A stretch of DNA of 60,551 nt from positions 1 to 60,551 of the forward strand of contig CAJWWP010000006.1 in NCBI GenBank assembly GCA_913048525.1, given 5' to 3'. How positions within the stretch are numbered: position 1 is the stretch's first letter; every line of letters starts with the position of its first letter. Positions 36,958 through 45,931 of the stretch are shown piece by piece. Position numbers and translations under genes: made by a program. The notes below the pieces were generated by a model, which saw only the letters and a program-made list of their open reading frames with translations, was not told where the DNA came from and searched no databases. Origin of the DNA: GCA-002712965 sp913048525 (GTDB lineage Bacteria; Chloroflexota; Dehalococcoidia; Lucifugimonadales; UBA826).

Positions 36958-37551
36958 ATGGTCACAACGCTCATATCTGCAATCACTGGAAAAATAGCAT
37001 CAAAGGGTCTTGAATCCGTAGACATAAACGTCTCAGGGGTAACTTTTAGGATAAGTACCCCCACCTCCACCATCGATCGAATTGGCGAGTCGGGGGATTC
37101 AGTCAAACTTCTAACTTCTTTACAGCTAAGACAAGACAGTATCACTATGTACGGCTTTGCAACCGAAGAAGATAGGATTGCATTTGAGGCACTAATCAAT
37201 ATCAACGGAGTAGGGCCCAGATTAGCTATTGCAGTTCTGTCAACTTTTGACGCGGGCACGATGGCCGCAGCAGTCCAAGCAGAAGACACAGATTCATTTA
37301 AAAGAGTTCCTGGTATAGGGGCTAGAACTGCTAGCCGAATTGTTTTAGAACTCAAAGGAAAATTAGATCAGTCGTGGTCTATCCCTGGAGGAGCGGAAAT
37401 TGTAGACGATGTTTTCGACTCACTTACATCCTTGGGATATTCAGTCCAAGAAACCCGTCGTGCTATCACATCCATAAATACAAAGGAACATGACAAATTA
37501 ACTACTGAGGAAAAGCTTAGGCTTGCTTTACAATTTTTAACATCCCATTGA
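36958..37551 (+). CDS. ruvA: Holliday junction branch migration protein RuvA
   Basis: A 197-residue DNA-binding subunit of the RuvAB motor. The N-terminal OB domain begins MVTTLISAITGKIA, followed by the two HhH motifs (INGVGPRLAIAVL and VPGIGARTASRIV), then the C-terminal RuvB-interacting domain. ruvB, the usual next gene, is not downstream; a methyltransferase and uvrB follow instead. RuvB must lie elsewhere in the genome. Confidence 0.94.
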   Translation: MVTTLISAITGKIASKGLESVDINVSGVTFRISTPTSTIDRIGESGDSVKLLTSLQLRQDSITMYGFATEEDRIAFEALININGVGPRLAIAVLSTFDAGTMAAAVQAEDTDSFKRVPGIGARTASRIVLELKGKLDQSWSIPGGAEIVDDVFDSLTSLGYSVQETRRAITSINTKEHDKLTTEEKLRLALQFLTSH

Positions 37552-37563
37552 AGGTACTTTTTT

Positions 37564-38325
37564 GTGGCACTCAACTATGACGTCTGGGCAAACTTATATG
37601 ACACGATTTACGGAGACGTGGTTGATGATATTCCATATTATGTTAATCAAATTAGGAAAAGTGACGATAAAGTACTGGAACTCGGTTGTGGAACTGGTCG
37701 GGTTAGTATACCCATTGCGGAAAACACCTCTAACCTAACTGCGCTAGACCTATCAAGCCAGATGATCACTGTACTCAATAAAAAGGCCGTGAAGAAAGGC
37801 CTCATTTTGGATTGCGTAATAGGTGACATGAGATCGTTTGACATTCAATCCAAATTTGACCTCATTATTATCCCTTTTAGGGGTTTTCAATCTTTGCTTT
37901 CAGTCAGCGATCAAGAACAATGCTTGGCGGCAATCCACAGACATCTGAAACACGATGGCAAGGTGATAATAGATATGTTCTGTCCAGATTTGGAAATGTT
38001 TGATCAGGATAATAGGATCTACTACGTCACCAAGGAAATGTACGACGCGTCTTCCAAAACGTCGACCTTAGTGAAACACAGGTCAAACTTCGACATGCAC
38101 TCACAAGTAATTCAAACAACTCTAATAGTGGAAATTTCTATAGCTGGTAACGTTACGGAAACCAGATACACCGATTTCTCACTAAGATATATCCATCCTA
38201 AAGAGGCTGAATATCTGTTTTTAAATAATGGATTTACAACCAAAAATCTAGTCAATAATTTCACAAACTTAGAAGAGGGAAAAGAAATCAATGAAATGGT
38301 ATTTGAACTGGAAAAGATAGCGTGA
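37564..38325 (+). CDS. Class I SAM-dependent methyltransferase
   Basis: A 253-residue methyltransferase. The SAM-binding motif I is ELGCGTGR (39-46), and LDLSSQMITVL corresponds to the adjacent ribose-binding segment. The closing region from ETRYTDFSLRYIHPKEAEYLF is a small substrate-recognition domain. The substrate is unknown. The GTG start lies 13 bases after ruvA, and uvrB follows after four bases, so it is within a DNA repair run. A DNA or nucleotide link is possible but not shown. Confidence 0.9.
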   Translation: MALNYDVWANLYDTIYGDVVDDIPYYVNQIRKSDDKVLELGCGTGRVSIPIAENTSNLTALDLSSQMITVLNKKAVKKGLILDCVIGDMRSFDIQSKFDLIIIPFRGFQSLLSVSDQEQCLAAIHRHLKHDGKVIIDMFCPDLEMFDQDNRIYYVTKEMYDASSKTSTLVKHRSNFDMHSQVIQTTLIVEISIAGNVTETRYTDFSLRYIHPKEAEYLFLNNGFTTKNLVNNFTNLEEGKEINEMVFELEKIA

Positions 38326-38328
38326 TCA

Positions 38329-40305
38329 GTGACTAAATTCAAGATAGTTTCAGATTTTCGACCTACCGGTGACCAACCTACGGCTATCGATGAGATGTCT
38401 TCAGCGATAAAGGGTGGAGCTGGTCACCAGACTCTCAAGGGTGTTACGGGTAGCGGTAAGACCTTTACGATGGCATGCGTGGTGGAAAAGGTTCAAAAAC
38501 CAACTTTGGTAATAGCCCATAACAAAACTCTCGCTGCACAACTCGCCACAGAATTCAAAGAGTTTTTTCCGCAAAATGCTGTCGAATATTTCGTTAGTTA
38601 TTACGATTACTATCAACCCGAGGCTTATGTCCCGAGGACTGACACGTATATAGAGAAAGATGCCGATGTTAACGAAGAGTTAGATAAACTGCGACATTCA
38701 GCAACTCGGGCACTTTTGACTCGCAGGGACGTTTTAATAGTGGCTTCTGTCTCATGCATTTTTGGACTTGGGTCTCCTGATGAGTATGAAGGATTTGTTG
38801 CTTCTGTTCGCAAAGGAGAAATTAGAAACAGAAACAAGTTGATTCGTCAGTTAGTAGACATGCAATATGAGCGTAACGATTACGACCTAGCTAGGGGAAG
38901 ATTCCGGGTGAGAGGAGATACCCTGGAAATTATGCCGGCATACGAAGAACTTGGAGTCAGGATAGAATTCTGGGGTGACGATGTAGAAAGAATCATCCAG
39001 CTAGACCCGTTAACTGGAGAGATCCTGTCGGAGAGAGAGACTATAGAAATATTTCCCGCTAAACATTTTGTCACCTCACAAGAAAAGCTCAAAAACGCAA
39101 TCGCAGATATCCAAGATGAACTCTCTCTGCATCTAAAACTCCTTAAAACCCAAGGGAAGTTATTAGAAGCACAACGATTAGAATCAAGAACAAATTATGA
39201 TCTTGAGATGCTGGAAATTGCGGGATATTGCGGTGGAGTGGAAAACTATTCTAGACACCTCGCACGAAGAGCGGCGGGAAGTACTCCTTATACCCTAATG
39301 GATTATCTACCGGATGATTTTCTCCTTTTTGTAGACGAAAGCCATATGACAATCCCCCAGATAAGGGGGATGTATAAGGGTGACCGTTCAAGAAAGGAGA
39401 CCTTAGTGGAACATGGCTTTCGCCTGCCTTCTGCTCTGGATAATCGCCCTTTGAATTTTGAAGAATTTGAAGAAAGAGTCAGTCAAGCCGTTTATGTCTC
39501 AGCCACCCCGGGCCCATATGAAATGGAACACAGCGAAAAAATAGTTGAGCAAGTTATACGTCCTACCGGTCTTACAGATCCTGTTATAGAAGTAAAGCCA
39601 GTCGATGGTCAAATCGACGACCTTTTGTACCAAGTAAATCAGAGGGTTAACAAAGGCGAACGTTGCCTAATCACAACTTTGACAAAAAGAATGTCAGAAG
39701 AGCTGTCCGATTACCTGAAAGAGACCGGCATCCGAACACACTATTTGCACTCTGAAATAGACACTTTAGAAAGAAGCGAAATACTTAGGGATTTACGTCT
39801 GGGAGTTTACGACGTTCTTGTTGGCATTAACCTGTTGAGAGAAGGTCTGGATCTCCCCGAAGTCAGTTTAGTAGCAATTTTAGACGCTGATAAAGAAGGA
39901 TACCTTCGATCAACAACCTCTCTCGTCCAAACCATAGGGAGGGCGTCGCGACATATCGACGGTAAGGTAATTATGTACGCAGATATTGTCACTGATTCCA
40001 TGAAACGGGCAATAGATGAAACAGAAAGAAGGAGGCAGCTTCAAGAATCACACAATCGTGAAAACGGAATTACTCCTCAAGGCATACGAAAAACAATACG
40101 GGATATCACCGAAAGAGTCAGAGCGATTTCAGAGCCCCAATTTGATCATTCAATATCTGGAGATGATCTTCCAAAGGAAGACATTACACGTCTAATAAAA
40201 GACTTGGAATCCCAGATGAAATCGGCTTCAAAAGATCTTGAGTTTGAAAAGGCAGCTCTTATAAGGGATCAAATAATTGACTTGCGTAAAGTACTTATTG
40301 ATTAA
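38329..40305 (+). CDS. uvrB: Excinuclease ABC subunit B
   Basis: A 658-residue nucleotide excision repair helicase-like protein. Walker A is GVTGSGKT (38-45). The damage-probing beta-hairpin has YYDYYQPEAY (91-100). Helicase motifs VSATPGPYE and the GINLLREGLDLPEVSL segment are intact, and the UVR domain for UvrC binding is at the C-terminus (about 622-656). The start is GTG 38329, four bases after the methyltransferase stop. uvrA and uvrC are not in the window. Confidence 0.97.
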   Translation: MTKFKIVSDFRPTGDQPTAIDEMSSAIKGGAGHQTLKGVTGSGKTFTMACVVEKVQKPTLVIAHNKTLAAQLATEFKEFFPQNAVEYFVSYYDYYQPEAYVPRTDTYIEKDADVNEELDKLRHSATRALLTRRDVLIVASVSCIFGLGSPDEYEGFVASVRKGEIRNRNKLIRQLVDMQYERNDYDLARGRFRVRGDTLEIMPAYEELGVRIEFWGDDVERIIQLDPLTGEILSERETIEIFPAKHFVTSQEKLKNAIADIQDELSLHLKLLKTQGKLLEAQRLESRTNYDLEMLEIAGYCGGVENYSRHLARRAAGSTPYTLMDYLPDDFLLFVDESHMTIPQIRGMYKGDRSRKETLVEHGFRLPSALDNRPLNFEEFEERVSQAVYVSATPGPYEMEHSEKIVEQVIRPTGLTDPVIEVKPVDGQIDDLLYQVNQRVNKGERCLITTLTKRMSEELSDYLKETGIRTHYLHSEIDTLERSEILRDLRLGVYDVLVGINLLREGLDLPEVSLVAILDADKEGYLRSTTSLVQTIGRASRHIDGKVIMYADIVTDSMKRAIDETERRRQLQESHNRENGITPQGIRKTIRDITERVRAISEPQFDHSISGDDLPKEDITRLIKDLESQMKSASKDLEFEKAALIRDQIIDLRKVLID

Positions 40306-40339
40306 TACAAAAGGCTATCTGAACTGCGATAGAACAAGA

Positions 40340-40369
40340 TTGACACCCTAAAGATTGGGTAGATACAAT
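40340..40369 (+). promoter_or_regulatory. Promoter before the MIP18-family gene
   Basis: TTGACA (40340-40345) and TACAAT (40364-40369) are 18 bases apart. Start of transcription near 40376, about 76 bases before the ATG at 40452. The spacer contains ACCC and GGGT halves that could form a small hairpin. Confidence 0.65.
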
Positions 40370-40451
40370 CTATTCATGACCAGATCAGTCAACAAGGTTG
40401 AATCTATCTTTAAATTGCGAGTAAAAGTATTCTAAAGTCAGGTAGTGAATA

Positions 40452-40766
40452 ATGGCAGAATCCTCCACGTTAACCAAAGACGAAGTGTTAGAAGCCCTCA
40501 GGGATGTTTATGACCCTGAAATTCCAGTGAACATAGTCGATTTGGGACTCGTTTACGGAGTTGAAGTTGACGACGGTGATGTAGACGTCAGAATGACTTT
40601 AACTTTCGCAGGGTGTGGCATGGGACCGTATATCGCACAACAAGCGGAATGGCGGCTCGCAGAGGTTGAGGGCATAGAAGATATCAACGTGGACCTCGTA
40701 TTTGACCCTCCATGGACCCCAGACATGATCACAGAAGAGGGTAAAAGACTCTTGGGCTTAGATTAG
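40452..40766 (+). CDS. Metal-sulfur cluster assembly factor (MIP18/DUF59, SufT-like)
   Basis: A 104-residue protein with the MIP18 family core: LRDVYDPEIPVNIVDLGLVY (16-35), GVEVDDGDVDVRMTLT and TFAGCGMGP with Cys55. Relatives such as SufT and PaaD help deliver or mature Fe-S clusters. It is followed after 50 bases by an Mrp-type ATPase, a standard Fe-S maturation pairing. Confidence 0.92.
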   Translation: MAESSTLTKDEVLEALRDVYDPEIPVNIVDLGLVYGVEVDDGDVDVRMTLTFAGCGMGPYIAQQAEWRLAEVEGIEDINVDLVFDPPWTPDMITEEGKRLLGLD

Positions 40767-40816
40767 TTTTTTAGCCATTAAATAAGTTTCTTTGTAATTC
40801 CCACCGGGAGTATCCA

Positions 40817-41623
40817 ATGACCCAACCAAACCCCGCGCAGGCACGCGCCCGCATAGAGGCGATGAAACGCCAGTTTGAACAGAAACGCCAGATCGATGAA
40901 GCATTGGCCGGCATAAAAAACAAGATTGGTGTTTACAGTGGCAAGGGTGGAGTTGGTAAAACGACTATCGCTGTAAACCTAGCCGCAACATTGGCAAATG
41001 ATGGTGCACGTGTCGGCATACTAGACGTTGACGTAGATTGTCCGAATGTGGTTCGTGCAATTAACTCTTTTGATCAACCAATGGTCGGTGAAGATAAAAA
41101 AATGATCCCACCTGAGAAATTTGGTGTTAAATTGATGTCAATGGCTTTTTTCCAAGAAAATGAAGATGAGGCAATCATCTGGCGGGGACCGATGATTCAC
41201 AATGCAATCAATCAAATGCTTCAATCCACAGATTGGGGTGATTTAGATTATCTGATCGTTGATTTGCCGCCCGGTACGTCCGATGCTCCGCTGACAATAA
41301 TGCAGGTACTAACCATGGATGGTTTCATAGTGGTTACCACCCCACAGGAGCTGGCAAAGATAGATGCGAAAAGAAGTATTAACATGGTTCGAAAACTACA
41401 GGTTAATGTCCTTGGAGTGGTAGAGAATATGTCAGGTGGCGTCTTTGGGGAAGGGGCAGGAAAAGAAATAGCAGATGAGCTTGATCTTGACTTCTTGGGC
41501 GCCATCGGGCTGCGTTCTGAATACCAAGATACATCCAAACCCACTTCGCTTTTGAGTAACGATGTTCTTAATGAATATAGGACCGTTTCAGAAAAAGCGC
41601 TGGCAGTTCTTGCATCGAACTAG
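40817..41623 (+). CDS. Mrp/NBP35 family ATP-binding protein lacking the CxxC motif
   Basis: A 268-residue deviant Walker ATPase: YSGKGGVGKTT at 40-50, DVDCPNV, and a switch region DLPPGTSDAPLTI. Family members carry iron-sulfur clusters on a C-terminal CxxC at the dimer interface, right after VENMS. Here that stretch reads VVENMSGGVFGEGAGKEI and has no cysteines; only one Cys, at DVDCPN, is present in the whole protein. So it cannot hold the bridging cluster in the usual way. ATG 40817 follows GGGAG. The preceding gene is a MIP18 protein, which supports a cluster-related role. Confidence 0.9.
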   Translation: MTQPNPAQARARIEAMKRQFEQKRQIDEALAGIKNKIGVYSGKGGVGKTTIAVNLAATLANDGARVGILDVDVDCPNVVRAINSFDQPMVGEDKKMIPPEKFGVKLMSMAFFQENEDEAIIWRGPMIHNAINQMLQSTDWGDLDYLIVDLPPGTSDAPLTIMQVLTMDGFIVVTTPQELAKIDAKRSINMVRKLQVNVLGVVENMSGGVFGEGAGKEIADELDLDFLGAIGLRSEYQDTSKPTSLLSNDVLNEYRTVSEKALAVLASN

Positions 41624-41664
41624 ACTTCACTTAAAAGTTCAGACGTCTACTTACTTAAGGTATA

Positions 41665-43236
41665 TCAAGCACTATCAAGATGTAATTCTTTAAACATTCT
41701 AAAAAATCCATTTTCTATACCATCCATAAAACAGACACGAGTAACTCTCTTCTTAAATGACCTAAGAGCCAGGAAGTCTCCGTTAAATTGAGCTTCAAGT
41801 ATTCTCGTAAAACCATAGGTTTCTCCAGGTAAAGCCAGCGATTCGTCAGAAAAGTTTTCACCTATCATTAAAAAATTCCCGTTTTCTGGTCCACCCTTAT
41901 GTAACTGGCCGACCGAATGCAAATAGCCTGGCCCCAAATGAAAAGTACAAACCAGTCCAGTTTCTTTCTCAATTCGGTCAACCAAAAGCTTGCTTAATCT
42001 CAAAACTTCAGCTGATCTTGGTAGATAACAAAGAATACCTATGTAGTCTCCATAATTTGCAGAACTTATGAGATTTCTCGCGGATATCATTTGTTCGTCC
42101 CAAACAATCTCAGTTTCATCAACTTCAGATTTTAATATCCCGGCCATAGCTTTTTTGGAAGATTCCACATGGGGCTGATCGAATGGATTAACTCCCATGA
42201 GTTTCCCCAAAGCGGCAGTAATTAAAGACCATACGAAGAGTTGAAACCCAAGAGAAAATGGCGAGTCTATAACTAGTGAATATTCATGAGGAACCAATTT
42301 TATATTCGATTCTTCATTAACATGGATATTTACTACCATCGAGTCGTGTCTCTCAATAGCTGAACGCTCATTGTGTGACCTGACCACTGGGATAATGCCA
42401 AGGCCAGATTTGCCTAAACTTTCAGCTAGCATCTGTTCTATCCATAACCCCATTCCTTCCAAACCTTCGTCGGTATAAATAAATAATTTATCTCTATTCC
42501 GCTTCAACCCATTTAGTAGGAAGCGTAGGAGATCTTCTATAAATACAAATTCACCATTTTGGGCTGTTGATTTTGAAGCATTTAGCGCTCCTTCAAGGAC
42601 CGACTGTACAGGTACACCCGCTAAAAGACCTGGAAAAACACCGAAGGGAGTAAATACCGAATATCTGCCACCTACCCCAGGATAACCATGTAGTACCATC
42701 CGGAATTCATGCTCGTTGGCAACAATATCTAAAGGGGACCCCTTGTCCGTAATAGCAAGAAATTGATCCCCTATATTAGACCTGTCAGACAATGCAGATA
42801 CTTTTTGAAAAAAATACTTAAAGAGACACATTGTCTCGAATGTGGAACCAGATTTCGAAGAAACTAAGAAAAGTGTCCTACTTAAATTGATGGATCTTTC
42901 TAAAGTTTCTATCTGAGACGATATAGTGGAGTCTAAGTAACTGAATTCCAGTCCTGAAATATCCCCATACATATCGGTCAAGGTTCGAGCAGACAAACTA
43001 CTTCCGCCAAAACCCAATAACACAACTGACTCAAATTCTTTTTGAAGGTCACTCACAGATAATGCAAAATTTGAAAGCCGATTTAGACTTTCCTGTGGGG
43101 CATCCACCCACCCCAGAAAATCTGAAGGGTCCTCAAATTCGGAACCCCAAAAAAGCGGGTCTTTACTGAGAATACTTTTAATGGCTCTACGAATTGATTT
43201 ATCGGTGCTATCTATAAAGGAATAATCCGGCATCAA
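41665..43236 (-). CDS. pgi: Glucose-6-phosphate isomerase
   Basis: A 523-residue SIS-domain sugar isomerase interconverting glucose- and fructose-6-phosphate. SIS signatures are LGFGGSSLSARTL (about 93-105) and VSSKSGSTFETM (about 154-165); GVGGRYSVFTPFG carries the family's substrate-binding segment. It is of the type often fused to transaldolase in Chloroflexota and Cyanobacteria, but here it is a separate gene, ten bases downstream of transaldolase. It ends the long minus-strand operon. Confidence 0.9.
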   Translation of the reverse strand: MMPDYSFIDSTDKSIRRAIKSILSKDPLFWGSEFEDPSDFLGWVDAPQESLNRLSNFALSVSDLQKEFESVVLLGFGGSSLSARTLTDMYGDISGLEFSYLDSTISSQIETLERSINLSRTLFLVSSKSGSTFETMCLFKYFFQKVSALSDRSNIGDQFLAITDKGSPLDIVANEHEFRMVLHGYPGVGGRYSVFTPFGVFPGLLAGVPVQSVLEGALNASKSTAQNGEFVFIEDLLRFLLNGLKRNRDKLFIYTDEGLEGMGLWIEQMLAESLGKSGLGIIPVVRSHNERSAIERHDSMVVNIHVNEESNIKLVPHEYSLVIDSPFSLGFQLFVWSLITAALGKLMGVNPFDQPHVESSKKAMAGILKSEVDETEIVWDEQMISARNLISSANYGDYIGILCYLPRSAEVLRLSKLLVDRIEKETGLVCTFHLGPGYLHSVGQLHKGGPENGNFLMIGENFSDESLALPGETYGFTRILEAQFNGDFLALRSFKKRVTRVCFMDGIENGFFRMFKELHLDSA

Positions 43237-43246
43237 TATAGAGGCT

Positions 43247-44362
43247 TCAATTGGAGCTCTGTTGCTCTACTAAGAGTGTCGCCCTCTTTTCAGAAATGTT
43301 CTCTATCAATTTATCATAAGAGTCAGAAAATGCCTTCAGACCGTCGACAAGTAATTTCTCCGTAAGTTCATCCATATTAACTCCGGCCTTTTCGATCATG
43401 TTCAAGTGAGACAAGGCATCATCAAGGTCGCTTACTAATGTAAGATTTGGATTGCCATGATCTTTATAGGCATCTAAGGTCACATCCGGCATCGTATTTA
43501 CAGTGTCCAAACCTATCAAAGAATCCACATACATAACATCACTAAAGTCCGGGTTTTTTACGCTCGTACTCGCCCAGAGGGGCCTTTGGACTCTTGCTCC
43601 ATCATTCTGTAGCGTCTGATACCGACCCGAAGAAAATGTACGCTGAAAGTCTGCGTAGGCAGCTTTTGCGTTAGCTATAGCTGATTTTCCAATCAAATGC
43701 TGGTCTGATTCTTCCAGAGAACCGTCTATAGCGGTATCAACCCTACTCACGAAAAAAGAAGCCACAGAGGAAACTTTACTTAAATTTCCACCTCTATTTG
43801 ATAAATTTTCTAAACCAGAGATGTAAGCCTCTCTAACATTTTCATACACTGCCCTAGAAAATATAAGGGTTACATTGACGTTTATACCCTCAGAAATTAG
43901 GGTCTTTATAGCTGGAATACCTGCAGGAGTGGCTGGAACCTTTATCATAAGATTTGGCCTGTCGACGGCGCCAAATAACTTCCGCGCCTCCTCTATAGTT
44001 CCATTTGTGTCCGTTGCAAGGTGAGGATTAACCTCCAGAGAAACAAAGCCATCCATACCACCGGCTGCATGATATACATCACCCAGCAAGTCGGCGGCAG
44101 CCTTAATATCAGATATAGCTAAGGCCTCAAAAATCTCCTCCTCCGTGAAATCGTCTCGAGCAAGAGCTTCTATATCGTTGTCATATATAGAACTGGCCGA
44201 AATAGCCTTTTCAAAAATAGAAGGATTAGAGGTTAAGCCAGTAACACCACTTTCAACAATTTCCCTTAACCCTCCGTTTTGTATAAGTTCTCGACTAATA
44301 TTGTCGTACCAGACTGACTGACCCAAATCACTGAGTTTTTTAAGTACTAAAGATTGGGTCAT
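43247..44362 (-). CDS. tal: Transaldolase
   Basis: A 371-residue TIM-barrel aldolase of the non-oxidative pentose phosphate pathway. Schiff-base Lys141 lies in MIKVPATPAG. TSNPSIFEKAI (44-54) and the ARVQRPLWASTS segment are typical of the long TAL type (subfamily with pgi). It moves a dihydroxyacetone unit from sedoheptulose-7-phosphate or fructose-6-phosphate. It follows the FGGY kinase by 77 bases and precedes pgi by ten. Confidence 0.95.
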   Translation of the reverse strand: MTQSLVLKKLSDLGQSVWYDNISRELIQNGGLREIVESGVTGLTSNPSIFEKAISASSIYDNDIEALARDDFTEEEIFEALAISDIKAAADLLGDVYHAAGGMDGFVSLEVNPHLATDTNGTIEEARKLFGAVDRPNLMIKVPATPAGIPAIKTLISEGINVNVTLIFSRAVYENVREAYISGLENLSNRGGNLSKVSSVASFFVSRVDTAIDGSLEESDQHLIGKSAIANAKAAYADFQRTFSSGRYQTLQNDGARVQRPLWASTSVKNPDFSDVMYVDSLIGLDTVNTMPDVTLDAYKDHGNPNLTLVSDLDDALSHLNMIEKAGVNMDELTEKLLVDGLKAFSDSYDKLIENISEKRATLLVEQQSSN

Positions 44363-44439
44363 TTCAATAACTCCACAATTATCACAATTTATACATATAA
44401 ACCATTCGTCTACCTAAATAGACTAGCTTCAAAGCATTC

Positions 44440-45900
44440 TCATATTAGCATTTCATACAATGCTTTGTGTTGGTCAATCGCATCTAAGTAAATCTTGTTT
44501 CTCTGCATATCTGGCTCGACTCTATGCCCGATTACAGGTAAATCCTCATCAAAATTTTTCCATGAACCTGAATGCTTAAGTGCAAGAATAGCAGTGCCTC
44601 TAGAGGTAAGTTGTTTAGATTCGGGCACTAGAATCTCGGAACCCAACACATCGGCCATAACCTTAGCTAGATACATCGAATTCTCTAGCGCACCTCCACT
44701 CACTACAATCGCCGCGGGTTCAGCTACATCCTGACATAGAATATCGTAGACCAGCCTAAACCTAAAAGACATAGATTCTATCAACGCCTGAAGTATATCT
44801 ATTCCTGTTGTATCGATCCTTATTCCAGAAATAGTGGCACGTGCATTTACAGCCCATCCTGGGCTTCGTTCTCCAGTAAGGAACGGAAGAGATGTTAATC
44901 CATGACTGTTAGGCCTTGATTCAAATAACTTTTTATCCAATGTTTGGTAGTCAGAAGGGATTTTGAGATTAGTCATCCCCCAAGAAAGAAGAGTGCCTCC
45001 ATCACTTAGTGAACCACCTATAAGTGAATTGTCAGCTAGTCTGTAGGACCAAAGTCCGTCAGGAATGTATACATCCTGACCTTCAACAAACATTCGGAGA
45101 GAACCCGTCGTCCCAATAGTCAGCGCAGCTCGTCTATTTGATGCACACCCACTCCCGATTGTTGCAGCGGCCCCATCTCCCACTGGTAATAGAAATGGCA
45201 CTTCCTTCAAAATAGGCCATCTTTTAGCAAATATTTCTGAAAGTCCTACGAGAGCTTGGTCATAAGATTTCGGCTCTGGAAACCTATCTGGGCTCAGATC
45301 AAGAACTTCGAGCAAGGCCTTGTTAATGGTCCCCGTGGAACGATCCATCAAGCCCATCCAAGAAGCTATTGAAAAACTAAGGAAAGGAGATTGAGCAAAC
45401 CATCTTTTAAACAAAAACCCGCCTATATCTGTCCATAACACAGGATTGCTACGCAAATAATTGGTGTCTTTCAACCATTTATATATGGACGGGAAATAAG
45501 CGGAATGTACCGGCACTCCTGTCTTCTGGATATCAAGGCTAGGTATAGAATCTTCTCTTAGCACCGTAGCTTGCTCAAAAGACCTTGTTTCAGCGTATGT
45601 AAACAGGTCCGTGATAGGTTCATCATTAGCATTCAAACCGACGTAGGTCCCAGCAATTACATCCATCCCGACTGCTAAGATCCTGAGGTCTTGATCATGG
45701 CACAAGCCCAAAAGCTGATCAACGCAGATTTCTACGCTGTTCGCAATGTCAGTAGGATTACCAAATGCACCACCATCTGTTGTATAACTAAACGATAGTG
45801 AAACTGTAGCCGAACAATTTGGAATAGCATTCGCACTGACATCATAGGCGGAAGCCCTCACGGAAGAGGTTCCCAAGTCAATTGCCACAACGCAGTCCAC
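44440..45900 (-). CDS. FGGY family carbohydrate kinase
   Basis: A 486-residue sugar kinase. The N-terminal ATP-site loop is DLGTSSVRASAYD (7-19). GTTGSLRMF and GGALENSMYLAKVMADVLG mark the second domain. The branch resembles gluconokinase or xylulokinase; the exact sugar is open. Its position before transaldolase and glucose-6-phosphate isomerase places it at the entry of the pentose phosphate route. It is 31 bases downstream of the VWA gene. Confidence 0.92.
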   Translation of the reverse strand: MDCVVAIDLGTSSVRASAYDVSANAIPNCSATVSLSFSYTTDGGAFGNPTDIANSVEICVDQLLGLCHDQDLRILAVGMDVIAGTYVGLNANDEPITDLFTYAETRSFEQATVLREDSIPSLDIQKTGVPVHSAYFPSIYKWLKDTNYLRSNPVLWTDIGGFLFKRWFAQSPFLSFSIASWMGLMDRSTGTINKALLEVLDLSPDRFPEPKSYDQALVGLSEIFAKRWPILKEVPFLLPVGDGAAATIGSGCASNRRAALTIGTTGSLRMFVEGQDVYIPDGLWSYRLADNSLIGGSLSDGGTLLSWGMTNLKIPSDYQTLDKKLFESRPNSHGLTSLPFLTGERSPGWAVNARATISGIRIDTTGIDILQALIESMSFRFRLVYDILCQDVAEPAAIVVSGGALENSMYLAKVMADVLGSEILVPESKQLTSRGTAILALKHSGSWKNFDEDLPVIGHRVEPDMQRNKIYLDAIDQHKALYEMLI

Positions 45901-45931
45901 CGTTCCTACCTAAGCCATCAATGATGGAAAA

